From Gammaproteobacteria bacterium (GTDB taxonomy: Bacteria > Pseudomonadota > Gammaproteobacteria > Xanthomonadales > Wenzhouxiangellaceae): a stretch of DNA of 64,000 nt. The notes under the pieces were generated by a model. That model saw nothing but the letters and a program-made list of their open reading frames with translations. It was not told where the DNA came from and did not search any database. The DNA is taken from NCBI GenBank assembly GCA_021772985.1, contig JAJFKX010000034.1, forward strand, positions 1 to 64,000, written 5' to 3'. The position numbers and the translations under genes were made by a program. This document shows positions 53,873 through 63,039 of the stretch, one piece after another (position 1 is the first letter of the stretch; every line of letters starts with the position of its first letter).

Positions 53873-55786
53873 ATGATCAGATTCTCCAAACTTAGTCTCC
53901 GCCGAGGCACTAAAACGCTTTTTTATGATGCGGATTTCACCATTCATCCGAATGAACGGGTTGGTGTTATCGGCAGCAACGGTTGTGGAAAATCCAGTTT
54001 ATTTTCGTTGATCATGCAGCAGTTGAGCGCCGATAGCGGTGAGCTTCAGATCCCTCATGATTGGCGTATTGCAATCATGTTGCAGGAAACTCCGCATAGC
54101 TCACGTACGGCAATTGAACACGTGATCGACGGTGATACTGAGTTGCGTCAGTTAGAAGCTGAACTGGCAGTGGCGCAACAGCATGACAATGATCATGCCA
54201 TTGCCAGAATCCTGGGCGAGCTGGATTCCATCCATGCTTACAATGCTGTAACCCGTGCCAGTCAGCTGTTAGCCGGTTTGGGCTTTGAAACCGATCAGCT
54301 TGAGCGTGCGGTTGAGGCGTTTTCAGGTGGCTGGCGTATTCGTCTCAATCTGGCCCGTGCATTGATGCGTCGCTCGGATTTGTTATTGCTGGATGAACCT
54401 ACCAACCACCTTGATATCGACGCAGTTGCGTGGCTGGAGAGTTGGTTGCTGCGTTATCCCGGCACCTTGATGCTGATTTCTCATGACCGGGACTTCCTGG
54501 ATAACATTACCCAGCGTACGTTGCATTTTGAACACGGGAAAATCCATGTATATAAAGGTAATTACTCTGCTGCCGAACGTCAAAAAGCTGAACGATTAGC
54601 TCAACAGCAGGCGTCGTATCTTAAACAGCAGACCCGGATCAAACAGATTGATGAGTTTGTCCGCCGCTTCCGCTATAAGGCAAGCAAAGCCAAACAAGCA
54701 CAAAGCCGCTTGAAAGAACTCGATCGCCTGGAACAAATTGATGCTGCGCATATCGATTCGCCGTTCACTTTTTCCCTGCCATGCTGGGAAAAGCTGTCTG
54801 ATCCGTTAATTGACATCAGAGTTGCCGATCTCGGTTATGACGATACGGTTGTTATTCAGCAGGCCAGGATCAGCATCCGACCAGGCGACCGTATCGGCAT
54901 ACTTGGGCCTAATGGCGCAGGCAAAACCACGTTGCTTAAAAGCATAGCCGGCTACCTGCCGCTAATAACTGGTGAGCGTAATTGTGGAGATCACCTGCGT
55001 GTTGGCTACTTTGCACAACACCAGTTGGAAGCACTGGACATGAACGCAAGTCCAATGCTGCATTTGCAACGTTTGAATGAACAAGCCAAAGAGCTGGAGA
55101 TTCGCAATTTTCTGGGTGGGTTTGGATTTGGCAATGAAGCGACAGTGGGTTCCATTGCTCATTTTTCCGGTGGAGAAAAAGCCCGGTTGGCATTAGCCAT
55201 TATCGCCTGGCAGCGCCCTAACCTGTTGATCCTTGATGAACCGACAAATCATCTTGACCTGGAAATGCGGCACGCCTTGACCATCGCCCTGCAGCAATAC
55301 CAGGGAGCTGTATTACTGGTATCACATGATCGACACCTGTTGCGCAACACTGTTGATGAATTGTTGCTGGTTAATAGTGGTAAAGCTGATCGCTACCCAG
55401 GCAGTTTGCAAGACTATCAACAACAACTGCGAAGCCAATACAAAACCATCGACAAAAGCTCTGGAAACCAGAAACCAACTGCCAACGGTAACAAAAAAAG
55501 CAAACGTCAGCAGGCCGCAAATATAAGACAATCATTGCAGCCATTGAGAAAAGCCATTAAGCAAACTGATCAGCTGCTAATCAAAGTCAGCGCCCAATTA
55601 CAGCAACTTGATGCCAGCCTGACTGATACCAGCTTATATCAGCCAGCCAATGCCCAACGCCTGCAGGAAATGCTAAAAGACCAGGGTAAATTACGCGCTC
55701 AACAATCCCAACTTGAAGAGCAATGGCTGGAGCAACATGAAGCGCTGGAGCAGGCTGAGCAACAATTGAGCACCGGTGATTCGTGA
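53873..55786 (+). CDS. yheS: ABC-F family ATPase, YheS type
   Basis: 637 residues with two ABC domains and no membrane segment. First: Walker A IGSNGCGKSSLFSLI, signature AFSGGWRIRLNLARAL, Walker B LLLLDEPTNHLDIDAV. Second: LGPNGAGKTTLLKSI, HFSGGEKARLALAI, LLILDEPTNHLDLEM. The linker (P-site tRNA interaction motif, about 235-295) is rich in Lys/Arg/Gln. A C-terminal coiled coil (about 530-637) ends the protein. This layout and the NPHD-type first domain match YheS/Uup ribosome-associated factors that help restart stalled ribosomes. Cytoplasmic. Confidence 0.95.
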   Translation: MIRFSKLSLRRGTKTLFYDADFTIHPNERVGVIGSNGCGKSSLFSLIMQQLSADSGELQIPHDWRIAIMLQETPHSSRTAIEHVIDGDTELRQLEAELAVAQQHDNDHAIARILGELDSIHAYNAVTRASQLLAGLGFETDQLERAVEAFSGGWRIRLNLARALMRRSDLLLLDEPTNHLDIDAVAWLESWLLRYPGTLMLISHDRDFLDNITQRTLHFEHGKIHVYKGNYSAAERQKAERLAQQQASYLKQQTRIKQIDEFVRRFRYKASKAKQAQSRLKELDRLEQIDAAHIDSPFTFSLPCWEKLSDPLIDIRVADLGYDDTVVIQQARISIRPGDRIGILGPNGAGKTTLLKSIAGYLPLITGERNCGDHLRVGYFAQHQLEALDMNASPMLHLQRLNEQAKELEIRNFLGGFGFGNEATVGSIAHFSGGEKARLALAIIAWQRPNLLILDEPTNHLDLEMRHALTIALQQYQGAVLLVSHDRHLLRNTVDELLLVNSGKADRYPGSLQDYQQQLRSQYKTIDKSSGNQKPTANGNKKSKRQQAANIRQSLQPLRKAIKQTDQLLIKVSAQLQQLDASLTDTSLYQPANAQRLQEMLKDQGKLRAQQSQLEEQWLEQHEALEQAEQQLSTGDS

Positions 55787-55839
55787 GTTATACAAAACCA
55801 TCCATCAGACATTCTTGGTGAATACAGCCGACGGCAAAC

Positions 55840-57654
55840 CTACTGTGCTGAGAAATCCTCACAGGAAAACCCGCGTAAGTTGGTAATCCGTTGAATATCA
55901 CGCACGCCATTGCCGCGCACGGTATTGAAAGTCAAACTGCCGCTATTACAATCATCGAAAACAAAAGTCAGTGAGCCGAAATCACGACGCTGAATATCAT
56001 TGCTGTCAAAATCATCGCCAAACGCAGCACCCATAGAATCACGAGAATCTGGTAATACCAATGTATTCCCGACAATATCTGCCACACCACCATTCCAAGC
56101 CTGGTTGCCGTTTTCATCGAATGTGAACCAGTAAATGACCACCTGGGTGGCACTGATGACCTCAATCACCCAACCTTCACCATTGGTTTGCGGATCAAAC
56201 CACGAGCCGCTGATACCTGCAGGTAACACAGCTGTTTCTGCTTCACGGTCCAGCCGTACAAAACGCTGAATATTGTAGGAATCTGAACCAAACTCCGGTG
56301 GTCCGGCATAGCTGACCACAGCTGTGTCATTGTCCGAGAATACAAACTCCAATGTTCCCCAAAACTCCCTGACAATATCAGCCGGATCAAACCCAGCGCC
56401 AAAAACAGCTCCCGATGCAATCCGGACATTATCAAATGTATAGGTGTTTCCGTTAATTTCCCCCACTGAAATCAACCACAATTGCTGACCATCACCACCC
56501 ACAGGCGGATAACTGAACCAGTAAAACCCGGCGGTAGTTTCATTCAACACTTCTATCACCCAGCCCTCTCCATTGCGACTTGGGTTAAACCAAGATCCGG
56601 TTGGCCCTGGGTCTGCAGGCGGTGGCTCCAACATCTGACTGTTAAAAAACCAATTTACTTCACTGGTGGATGCAATTTGAATTTGGGCAGGCCCAAACTG
56701 CTGGCTATCGGTTACGATGACAGAGTGGTTAGGCGTAACATCGTTGGCGATCGCCACCCTGCAAAAGGCAAAATCATCACCCGCAATCAATAGCTGCACA
56801 TCACAGTTTTCAGCCACCCCGGTATAGTTGATGCGCACGCTGTAATCATCCGCAGTGCCCTGCAGTTCATCAAATCCAGCCATGCCCAGGCGCAAGCTTG
56901 CAACATCATCTGCTGCCAGTGTTCGTTGTGCCTCATCAGGACGGGTACCCTGTTGCATTACCGCTTCGGTTGCAAACACACCAAGCAGAGTACCCACAGA
57001 TCTATCCGCATTTGCTGCGAAAACATCATTCCCGGGCAGATCGGCCAAATCAACTGAATAACTGCGCCGGTCGAACATGTCACCGGCCACAAATGGGTTA
57101 TTATCGATAATCCGGAACCAGTTCCGGTTGATATCATCTCCACGTATATCATCAGCGGAACCGATTACAAAATCAGGCCCTGCATTGATATCGAATACGC
57201 CATTTGGACCGGTTTGTGCCTGGGTATAATTGAGATTGGCTCCGCTTAAATCAGATTCGGAAGCCAGGTTGATATGCGCCAAACCCAGACAATGTCCCAT
57301 TTCATGCAGCAGCACTGATTCGAAATCGAATCGGTTAGGTGGAATGTTGTTGTTAAAACCGGTACTAAGGTTAGCGCCCTCGTCCTGCAATGCATTCCAT
57401 ACAATTGTGACGTTCTGCGCAGCAATATCTGCTGATTGCCGGCTCTCACTGGCAGGGTCAATGCAGAAGTTGACCACCAATTCCTGATTGCTCCCCTGGT
57501 AGCCCGACACATGCGTAATGGAAGCTGCATCTCCATCCGAAGAGCTAAGAAAAACACCCGCTGATACGGTTGTAGTCATTAACGCAGAGCCTAAAACCAG
57601 CAAAGCAGGCAACCACAACTGAATCCGCAACCTGGTCACATGCCAACCATTCAT
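55840..57654 (-). CDS. Secreted matrixin-like metalloprotease with two C-terminal tandem repeat domains
   Basis: 604 residues; signal peptide about 12-32 (LWLPALLVLGSALMTTTVSA). The metzincin zinc motif HEMGHCLGLAH is near residue 116 and the protease domain covers about 35-290. At about 355-600 two copies of a roughly 120-residue domain follow, each opening with GSWF(N/D)P-x-x-NGEGWVIEV and including a YWF strand and a DFG/EFWG-T/S-L-x-FVF strand. Such GEGW domains are frequent in secreted proteins of related gammaproteobacteria; their ligand is unknown to me. The gene overlaps the end of the upstream secreted-protein gene by four bases (ATGA), implying a functional pair. Confidence 0.85.
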   Translation of the reverse strand: MNGWHVTRLRIQLWLPALLVLGSALMTTTVSAGVFLSSSDGDAASITHVSGYQGSNQELVVNFCIDPASESRQSADIAAQNVTIVWNALQDEGANLSTGFNNNIPPNRFDFESVLLHEMGHCLGLAHINLASESDLSGANLNYTQAQTGPNGVFDINAGPDFVIGSADDIRGDDINRNWFRIIDNNPFVAGDMFDRRSYSVDLADLPGNDVFAANADRSVGTLLGVFATEAVMQQGTRPDEAQRTLAADDVASLRLGMAGFDELQGTADDYSVRINYTGVAENCDVQLLIAGDDFAFCRVAIANDVTPNHSVIVTDSQQFGPAQIQIASTSEVNWFFNSQMLEPPPADPGPTGSWFNPSRNGEGWVIEVLNETTAGFYWFSYPPVGGDGQQLWLISVGEINGNTYTFDNVRIASGAVFGAGFDPADIVREFWGTLEFVFSDNDTAVVSYAGPPEFGSDSYNIQRFVRLDREAETAVLPAGISGSWFDPQTNGEGWVIEVISATQVVIYWFTFDENGNQAWNGGVADIVGNTLVLPDSRDSMGAAFGDDFDSNDIQRRDFGSLTFVFDDCNSGSLTFNTVRGNGVRDIQRITNLRGFSCEDFSAQ

Positions 57655-58235
57655 GGCGCACTGGTCTCACGCATTAGCCGGTCCAGTTGTTCAACCGCCA
57701 AGGATAAATCAGCCAATGCCTGTAGCTGTGGAAATTGGCTGCTTTTACCACGCAAACCCGAAAAAGCAAATTCATGCATACCATTATCAGAGGCTATCCG
57801 GATATGGGTAATATCCTGATCGGTGCGAATCAATCGCAGCCGTCCACTGTCAGTTGAACCACGGCTCAACCGCTTGATGTTATTTTCCGCTGTTTCCGGC
57901 TCGAAGTCCGCCATCCCGGATGCATACATGGATGCCATTAGCCGGTTAAGTTCTCCAGCAGTCAAACTGGATTGGTGTTCACCTGCCCGGCGCATAAAAG
58001 CCGGATAGTGAACACTTACCCGTCCATCAGCAAAAATTTTTAATCGCATGGTATTGTCCTGCCCGGAAACCATGCTCACTTCACGCCGATATTCCAGGAT
58101 GAGTTCTGCATTACCCAATCCATCCTGCGCAGACACCATTGAGCCGGGTATTGCTGACAGCATCAAACACACCTGAAACCAGCCAAGCAGCTTATTGGTC
58201 AGGGTGGTTTTATTGATGTGTTGCTTAATTTGCAT
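57651..58235 (-). CDS. Secreted protein of unknown function, partner of the matrixin-like protease
   Basis: 194 residues with a signal peptide (about 15-37, WFQVCLMLSAIPGSMVSAQ). The mature part (ILEYRREVSMVSGQDNTMRLKIFADGRVSVHYPAFMRRAG) is strand-rich, followed by a helical segment. I do not recognise a family. It is translationally coupled to the metalloprotease by a four-base overlap, so it could be a dedicated inhibitor, chaperone or substrate-recognition protein for it. Confidence 0.7.
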   Translation of the reverse strand: MQIKQHINKTTLTNKLLGWFQVCLMLSAIPGSMVSAQDGLGNAELILEYRREVSMVSGQDNTMRLKIFADGRVSVHYPAFMRRAGEHQSSLTAGELNRLMASMYASGMADFEPETAENNIKRLSRGSTDSGRLRLIRTDQDITHIRIASDNGMHEFAFSGLRGKSSQFPQLQALADLSLAVEQLDRLMRETSAP

Positions 58236-58440
58236 GAACAGCTATGTGTCGGTCCGTTTTATTCTGAATAACCATTGTCAGCCCGCATACAAAAAGCAGC
58301 ACTGCCTGCCGTATGCCAGTCGCTTAGATAGACCGCATGCCGACAGATATCATTCATCTGTTAAAGACTAACCTTAGACAGGCTAGCAAAGTGTTAATGG
58401 TTGCTGACGTCACCCATGGCACATATTTGCCAGGCCAGTA

Positions 58441-58902
58441 TCACTTGATGGTCAATTCGTAAGCGATTTCTGATTCTTCATATAACGAATTGAATACATC
58501 CACATACCAGACTCCGGCATCTGGACGATCGATTTTAAGCGTGGCTGACTCTGAAGTTGAGTCATCACCCAAATCCCAATCAGGATTCTCACCGTAGGCA
58601 GTAATCACATCACCGTGCTTTATGGCCAAATCCAAATCACCCTCCGCCAGCATACTGACCACCAGCTGTTTGGTACCGGGAGATATCTCAATGGTATAAG
58701 TATGGAAAGATGATGATTCATCTTCTCCCAGCCCCGCCAGTTTACCCACCGCTTTATCACCCGCTTGAATGCTACCCACCATCCCGGATTCTGAATTCGG
58801 AGCATGCAGGGTTTGCTGAGCCTGCACTGTCGCACTGATGCAGCAAATCATTAACACCAACCATGCCCTGACAATACGAAAATGGGTAACTTGAATAGTC
58901 AT
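58441..58902 (-). CDS. Secreted PPC-type (pre-peptidase C-terminal-like) domain protein
   Basis: 153 residues from the ATG at 58902, with AAGGATGAG about 10 bases upstream; ATG codons at 58914 and 58941 also exist. Signal peptide about 8-29 (WLVLMICCISATVQAQ). The single domain (FHTYTIEISPGTKQLVVSMLAEGDLDLAIKHG, then DAGVWYVDVFNSLYEESEIAYELTI) matches the PPC beta-sandwich that usually trails secreted peptidases. Here it is free-standing, upstream of the protease operon on the same strand. It may aid secretion or substrate binding of a neighbouring protease, but that is a guess. Confidence 0.78.
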   Translation of the reverse strand: MTIQVTHFRIVRAWLVLMICCISATVQAQQTLHAPNSESGMVGSIQAGDKAVGKLAGLGEDESSSFHTYTIEISPGTKQLVVSMLAEGDLDLAIKHGDVITAYGENPDWDLGDDSTSESATLKIDRPDAGVWYVDVFNSLYEESEIAYELTIK

Positions 58903-58971
58903 AACAACACTCATCCTTAATCTGATTATTTGCATGCTCAAACGGCATGTTTATCCAACTGCAGCAACTTG

Positions 58972-59871
58972 TTAAAGCGGTAAACGATGCCGCCGCGCAC
59001 GAAACATCGGATCCAAAGAAAAAATCAGCAGCGCCAGCCAAATACCTGCAAATGCAATCATATGACCTGTGCTAAATGATTCCTTGAACAAAAACACCGC
59101 CAGCAGAAAACTGATGGTCGGTGCCAGATATTGAAAAAAACCAATCACGGTCAGGGTCAAGCGTTTGGTGGCATAAGCAAACCCAACCAACGGCAATACG
59201 GTGACTAGGCCAGAAAATACCAGCAACCATGCATTGGTCGCATCACCGGTCAGAAACGTCAGTGGTTCACTGCGCCAAAACCCGATCAAGTAGGCTATCG
59301 CAGGCAAGCTCAACAACATGGCTTCCCATAACAGCCCTACCATCGGGCCCACCTCCAGTTGTTTCCGAATCAAACCATAAAACCCAAAACTGAACGCCAG
59401 CATCAAAGCAATCCAGGGTGGCCGCCCCATATAGATTCCCAAATAAATGGTCGCTGCTGCGGCAATCATTACTGCCAGCCAGCGTGGCATAGTTAATCGC
59501 TCACCTAAAAACAGCATGCCTAGCAGCACATTCACCAGCGGATTAATGAAATACCCTAAGCTGGTAGACAACACCTGATCATTAACCACGGCCCATACAA
59601 AAATTAGCCAATTGATGGCTACCAGGGTGCCACTCAGTGCTAACCAGGCTATGGTCCGCTTGGAAATTGCCAATCGCCGCCAAAAATCCGGGCCGTCACG
59701 CAGCAATAAAAAGCCGGCCACAAAACACACCGACCAGACAATCCGATGAGCAATAATCTCATATGGCGATATGCCAACCAGCCACTTGAAATAAATAGGC
59801 GCAAAGCCCCAGAAGGCGAACGTCAGTAGCGCTGCGATGACACCCTGACGGTGTTCTGAAGAGTTAACCAT
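58972..59871 (-). CDS. rarD: RarD-type EamA permease
   Basis: 299 residues and ten predicted helices in two EamA halves. HRQGVIAALLTFAFWGFAPIYFKWL and SPYEIIAHRIVWSVCF at the N terminus and FFQYLAPTISFLLAVFLFKE near the end are diagnostic of RarD (TIGR00688). The transported solute is not known with certainty; the E. coli homolog was named for chloramphenicol sensitivity. Single gene. Confidence 0.93.
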   Translation of the reverse strand: MVNSSEHRQGVIAALLTFAFWGFAPIYFKWLVGISPYEIIAHRIVWSVCFVAGFLLLRDGPDFWRRLAISKRTIAWLALSGTLVAINWLIFVWAVVNDQVLSTSLGYFINPLVNVLLGMLFLGERLTMPRWLAVMIAAAATIYLGIYMGRPPWIALMLAFSFGFYGLIRKQLEVGPMVGLLWEAMLLSLPAIAYLIGFWRSEPLTFLTGDATNAWLLVFSGLVTVLPLVGFAYATKRLTLTVIGFFQYLAPTISFLLAVFLFKESFSTGHMIAFAGIWLALLIFSLDPMFRARRHRLPL

Positions 59872-60012
59872 AATGCGCTACGTTAGAAACTACACGCATC
59901 ATATCGGGACTGGCCTGGGCAGACAATATTGGCTTGATATCCGGTGTTTATAATTTCTTAACAGAGTTAAAAAGATGCCATCCATCGAGGCTGGCTTTTT
60001 TTCCAGTATTGA

Positions 60013-60543
60013 TCACGCTTCCAAGCTATGCTTGGATTTACACCAGGTGGACAATGTATCCAGAAAAGTAAGTGAAAAATCAGTGGCCAACTGGGACCCA
60101 ATAGGCATATGGGCATGTGCAGTTTGCCAAAAGCCGGCAAGCTCTGCTGACTGCTTTTGTGCTGAGTTAGCCAATTCAAACAAGGTCTGCTGGACTTGCG
60201 ATTGTGATGCAAATGCCAGTTTTAGTATCAGCACTGCGGGCTGTCGCAAAATTGCAATCGGTTCCGGACACTTACTCTGCCAGCCTGTGAAGGTGCTGAT
60301 CCCCTGTTGCGTGATTGCATATTGCTTGCGTTGACGCACAGTACCACCGGTCACCCGGGATTCAATCAGTTTGAGTTTTTCCAGCTTTTTCAGAGCCGGA
60401 TACACTGCACCAGGACTATCGGTAAGCGCCGACATTGGCGTTTCGCGGATGGACTTGGATAGTGAATAGCCACTATGTGGCCGTACACTCAGCAAGCCTA
60501 AAATCAAATAGTTAAATAAGGTCAATCTTGACATTGTATTCAT
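60013..60543 (-). CDS. PadR-family transcriptional regulator
   Basis: 176 residues. The winged helix is LFNYLILGLLSVRPHSGYSLSKSIRET, then SPGAVYPALKKLEKLKLIESRVTGGTVRQRKQYAITQQG, the canonical PadR pattern, followed by a helical C-terminal dimerisation domain with several Trp and Gln residues. It is divergent from a DoxX gene, and a perfect 8-bp palindrome lies seven bases upstream of its start. It most likely represses that divergent gene and itself. Confidence 0.92.
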   Translation of the reverse strand: MNTMSRLTLFNYLILGLLSVRPHSGYSLSKSIRETPMSALTDSPGAVYPALKKLEKLKLIESRVTGGTVRQRKQYAITQQGISTFTGWQSKCPEPIAILRQPAVLILKLAFASQSQVQQTLFELANSAQKQSAELAGFWQTAHAHMPIGSQLATDFSLTFLDTLSTWCKSKHSLEA

Positions 60544-60549
60544 ATTCTT

Positions 60550-60568
60550 ATATTACTATTAGTAATAT
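60550..60568. promoter_or_regulatory. Putative PadR operator palindrome
   Basis: ATATTACT-ATT-AGTAATAT is a perfect 8-bp inverted repeat centred in the 44-base gap between the divergent padR-like and DoxX genes. Position and symmetry make it the best candidate binding site for the adjacent regulator; it may also overlap the promoters of both genes. Confidence 0.65.
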
Positions 60569-60587
60569 TTAATGGAAAGAAAACAGC

Positions 60588-60962
60588 ATGACGCATGAAT
60601 CTAAAATTAAATCCATTATTGCATGGGTACTGTCAGCATTACTCAGCGCAGGTTTTGTATTGGCAGGCGTAATGAAATTTATAGCAGGACCTGCCATGGC
60701 CCGCCGCTTTGAGGCTTGGGGTTATTCCCCAAAATTCGCTTTATTGATCGGGATACTGGAAGTGCTCGCCGGGCTATTAGTGTTGTTCCCTCGGTTCGCC
60801 ATTTGGGGTGCTGCTCTGATCATAATACTAATGCTTGGAGCAACATACACGCATCTGCATACCGGTATCGGCTCCCCACTGTTCGCACTGATTTATCTGG
60901 CTATGGTGGTTATAGTTGCGATCCTGCGCTGGCCGATTCGCTGGTGGCCTGGGCGAGAATAG
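60588..60962 (+). CDS. DoxX-like membrane protein, PadR-linked
   Basis: 124 residues with four helices; AWVLSALLSAGFVLAGVMKFIAGPAMARRFEAWGYSPKFALLIGILEVLAGLLVLFPR is the DoxX family N-terminal half. GGAAAG about nine bases before the ATG is a fair ribosome binding site. Divergent from a PadR regulator, suggesting induction by a small molecule such as a phenolic compound or thiol stress. Function of the protein itself is unknown. Confidence 0.85.
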   Translation: MTHESKIKSIIAWVLSALLSAGFVLAGVMKFIAGPAMARRFEAWGYSPKFALLIGILEVLAGLLVLFPRFAIWGAALIIILMLGATYTHLHTGIGSPLFALIYLAMVVIVAILRWPIRWWPGRE

Positions 60963-61080
60963 CCTTTAAGCAGCCTCACTCAATTCCAATCAAGTCTGCA
61001 CTACCATTTAATTCAACTTCAACAATAGCGGCAACTGTCTAACTGCCGCTATACCTGTTATCGACAGTTTTTCTGCCAGT

Positions 61081-62820
61081 TCAAGGCGCCACCACGCCCT
61101 CAAAACCACCTACAAAAAACACTTCATCACAGCCGGTAAAACGAAATGCAGCTATCCGGGTCGACCATTGAGTGGTTGCATTGTGCTGCGCTGTAAACCA
61201 AAAAGTACAATTGTCCACCGGGTCAACATTCAAGGCTGAGTAATCTCCATAGCGAATACTGCTGTTAGGTGACAAACCTTCAATTATGCTGATTTCTGCT
61301 TGTGGTGTTGTGCCCAATGGATCATCAAATAGCCGCCCGGTATAGCGCATCCCCGGGAACACATCATCTTCGGGTCCGACATCACCAATTCCGACCACGT
61401 TATAACCGGCTGCGATATTACCGGCAGCATCCTGAGCCACACTGGCCATCCAGCGGCTGATACCATCTGTGCCGTCAACTGCGCCCGGCTCACTGATGGT
61501 GCCTTCCTGGAAACTGCTGTAACCAGCACCAGTATTACGTAATTCAAACCAGCGCACACCACCGATATCAGTGCCACTGGCATCAGTGATCATATTGGCC
61601 ACCAGAGACTCATAGTCACCAAAATTACGGTATTGAGCCCGCCACATAATCGGCTGTAATAAAGCAAACAGGGTTGTACCTGAACCTGGCTGGGTCAGGC
61701 AACCACTAAAAACCAGGTTGCAAAATTCCGAATCGAATTCTTCGATTGAAACGTTGATTGGCCCGGTGAATGAACTGTTACCCGGGTTATCAAAATCCGC
61801 AACAAATTCCCATAATTCCAAAATATCCGTATCCGGCATAGCCGCAGGACCATGGATTTCAGTATCACGATGACGGATAAACAAACCTGGTGAGCCAATC
61901 GGTGGTTCAAAGTCACCATCCCAATCCACCGGCATAATGTGCTGGAAACCAAATCCAGGTAAGCCCGGGCCGGTAAATACCAATGGTGCGCGAGCTGTTA
62001 AGCCCTGGACCATATTGACACGATCCAATGCATACTGGCGTGGGCCTTCATTGGCACCGATGTAATAAGCATCAGGCCATACACCATATTTGGGATAGTC
62101 CGGCAACCCACCAGTGGCAGAAATAAACTCATACAAAAACCAGGAACCGATCGTCGGATCATCGGTTTGTGAAATGTAGACGCAAAATGAATTGGGAGTA
62201 AATTCGGTTACTACCCAGCGGCCGGGTAATGTATCCGGCCCGTTATCCACGGTCTCATCAAAATTAACTATCGGATCACCGGAACCACTCACACAACCGG
62301 TGCCTGAACCCGTCGCCAGATCCTCAAGATCAAAAGCCGATACCACAGCACCGGATAACTTTTCTAAAATCAATACTTGGGTGCCACCAATGCCGTTGCT
62401 GCCGTTAACTGTCTGCAGGTAGAAATTATTACCAATATCTCCTACCGTATCTGAGGGGTTAACACCTGTAAAACCAACCCCTGGTTCATTAATCGGCACA
62501 TCTTCAAAAACTGAGTCGGTCGCAGCGCCGCCTAAGCCAGCATCAAATTGCCGTTGCAACAGCGGATCCAAACCAACCGGTCGCGGCTCACGTTGCGGTG
62601 GATTGAAATCCCGTTGCACCATCGGCACCTCACGTACTGGATCACCTGGTTGCCATTGAACAGGTATTGGCAAACTGTTGGGGGCGATATCAATGATCAC
62701 TGGATTCACTGGACCGCCCAAGGCCTCCGCACCAACAATCGTATTGGGTTCCTGCGCAAAACCGGCGATTGCAATAGACCATAAGCCACAACTCAATAAC
62801 CACAAACCTTTATCGCGCAT
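61081..62820 (-). CDS. Large secreted protein of unknown function with C-terminal GFE tag
   Basis: 579 residues from the ATG at 62820 (AGGA six bases upstream); the frame is open to 62859. Signal peptide about 4-22 (LWLLSCGLWSIAIAGFAQ). The mature protein is rich in Gly, Pro, Asp and Asn, with strand-turn patterns such as GVNPSDTVGDIGNNFYLQTVNG, WFLYEFISATGGLPDYPKYGVWPDAYYIG and SSIRYGDYSALNVDPVDNCTFWFT. These recur in propeller-like secreted proteins of related bacteria, but no catalytic motif is clear. The end, CDEVFFVGGFEGVVAP, carries the GFE tag. Monocistronic. Confidence 0.75.
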   Translation of the reverse strand: MRDKGLWLLSCGLWSIAIAGFAQEPNTIVGAEALGGPVNPVIIDIAPNSLPIPVQWQPGDPVREVPMVQRDFNPPQREPRPVGLDPLLQRQFDAGLGGAATDSVFEDVPINEPGVGFTGVNPSDTVGDIGNNFYLQTVNGSNGIGGTQVLILEKLSGAVVSAFDLEDLATGSGTGCVSGSGDPIVNFDETVDNGPDTLPGRWVVTEFTPNSFCVYISQTDDPTIGSWFLYEFISATGGLPDYPKYGVWPDAYYIGANEGPRQYALDRVNMVQGLTARAPLVFTGPGLPGFGFQHIMPVDWDGDFEPPIGSPGLFIRHRDTEIHGPAAMPDTDILELWEFVADFDNPGNSSFTGPINVSIEEFDSEFCNLVFSGCLTQPGSGTTLFALLQPIMWRAQYRNFGDYESLVANMITDASGTDIGGVRWFELRNTGAGYSSFQEGTISEPGAVDGTDGISRWMASVAQDAAGNIAAGYNVVGIGDVGPEDDVFPGMRYTGRLFDDPLGTTPQAEISIIEGLSPNSSIRYGDYSALNVDPVDNCTFWFTAQHNATTQWSTRIAAFRFTGCDEVFFVGGFEGVVAP

Positions 62821-63039
62821 AAACATTCCTGATGTTAGACAACTCATGAAGCCGGGCATACTACCTTATAGCTAGTCTAAATGCATTTGCCTCCCCAAGG
62901 TGAGCTGCATTTATAGCCCGTAACCACTCACACTCACCTCAGATAACCAAGCCTTTATACGAAAAGAGCTGTAGACTAGCTTTATAACTATCGCTAACAT
63001 GACTCAACTAACCACTCAATAAACAGATTGATATAAATC

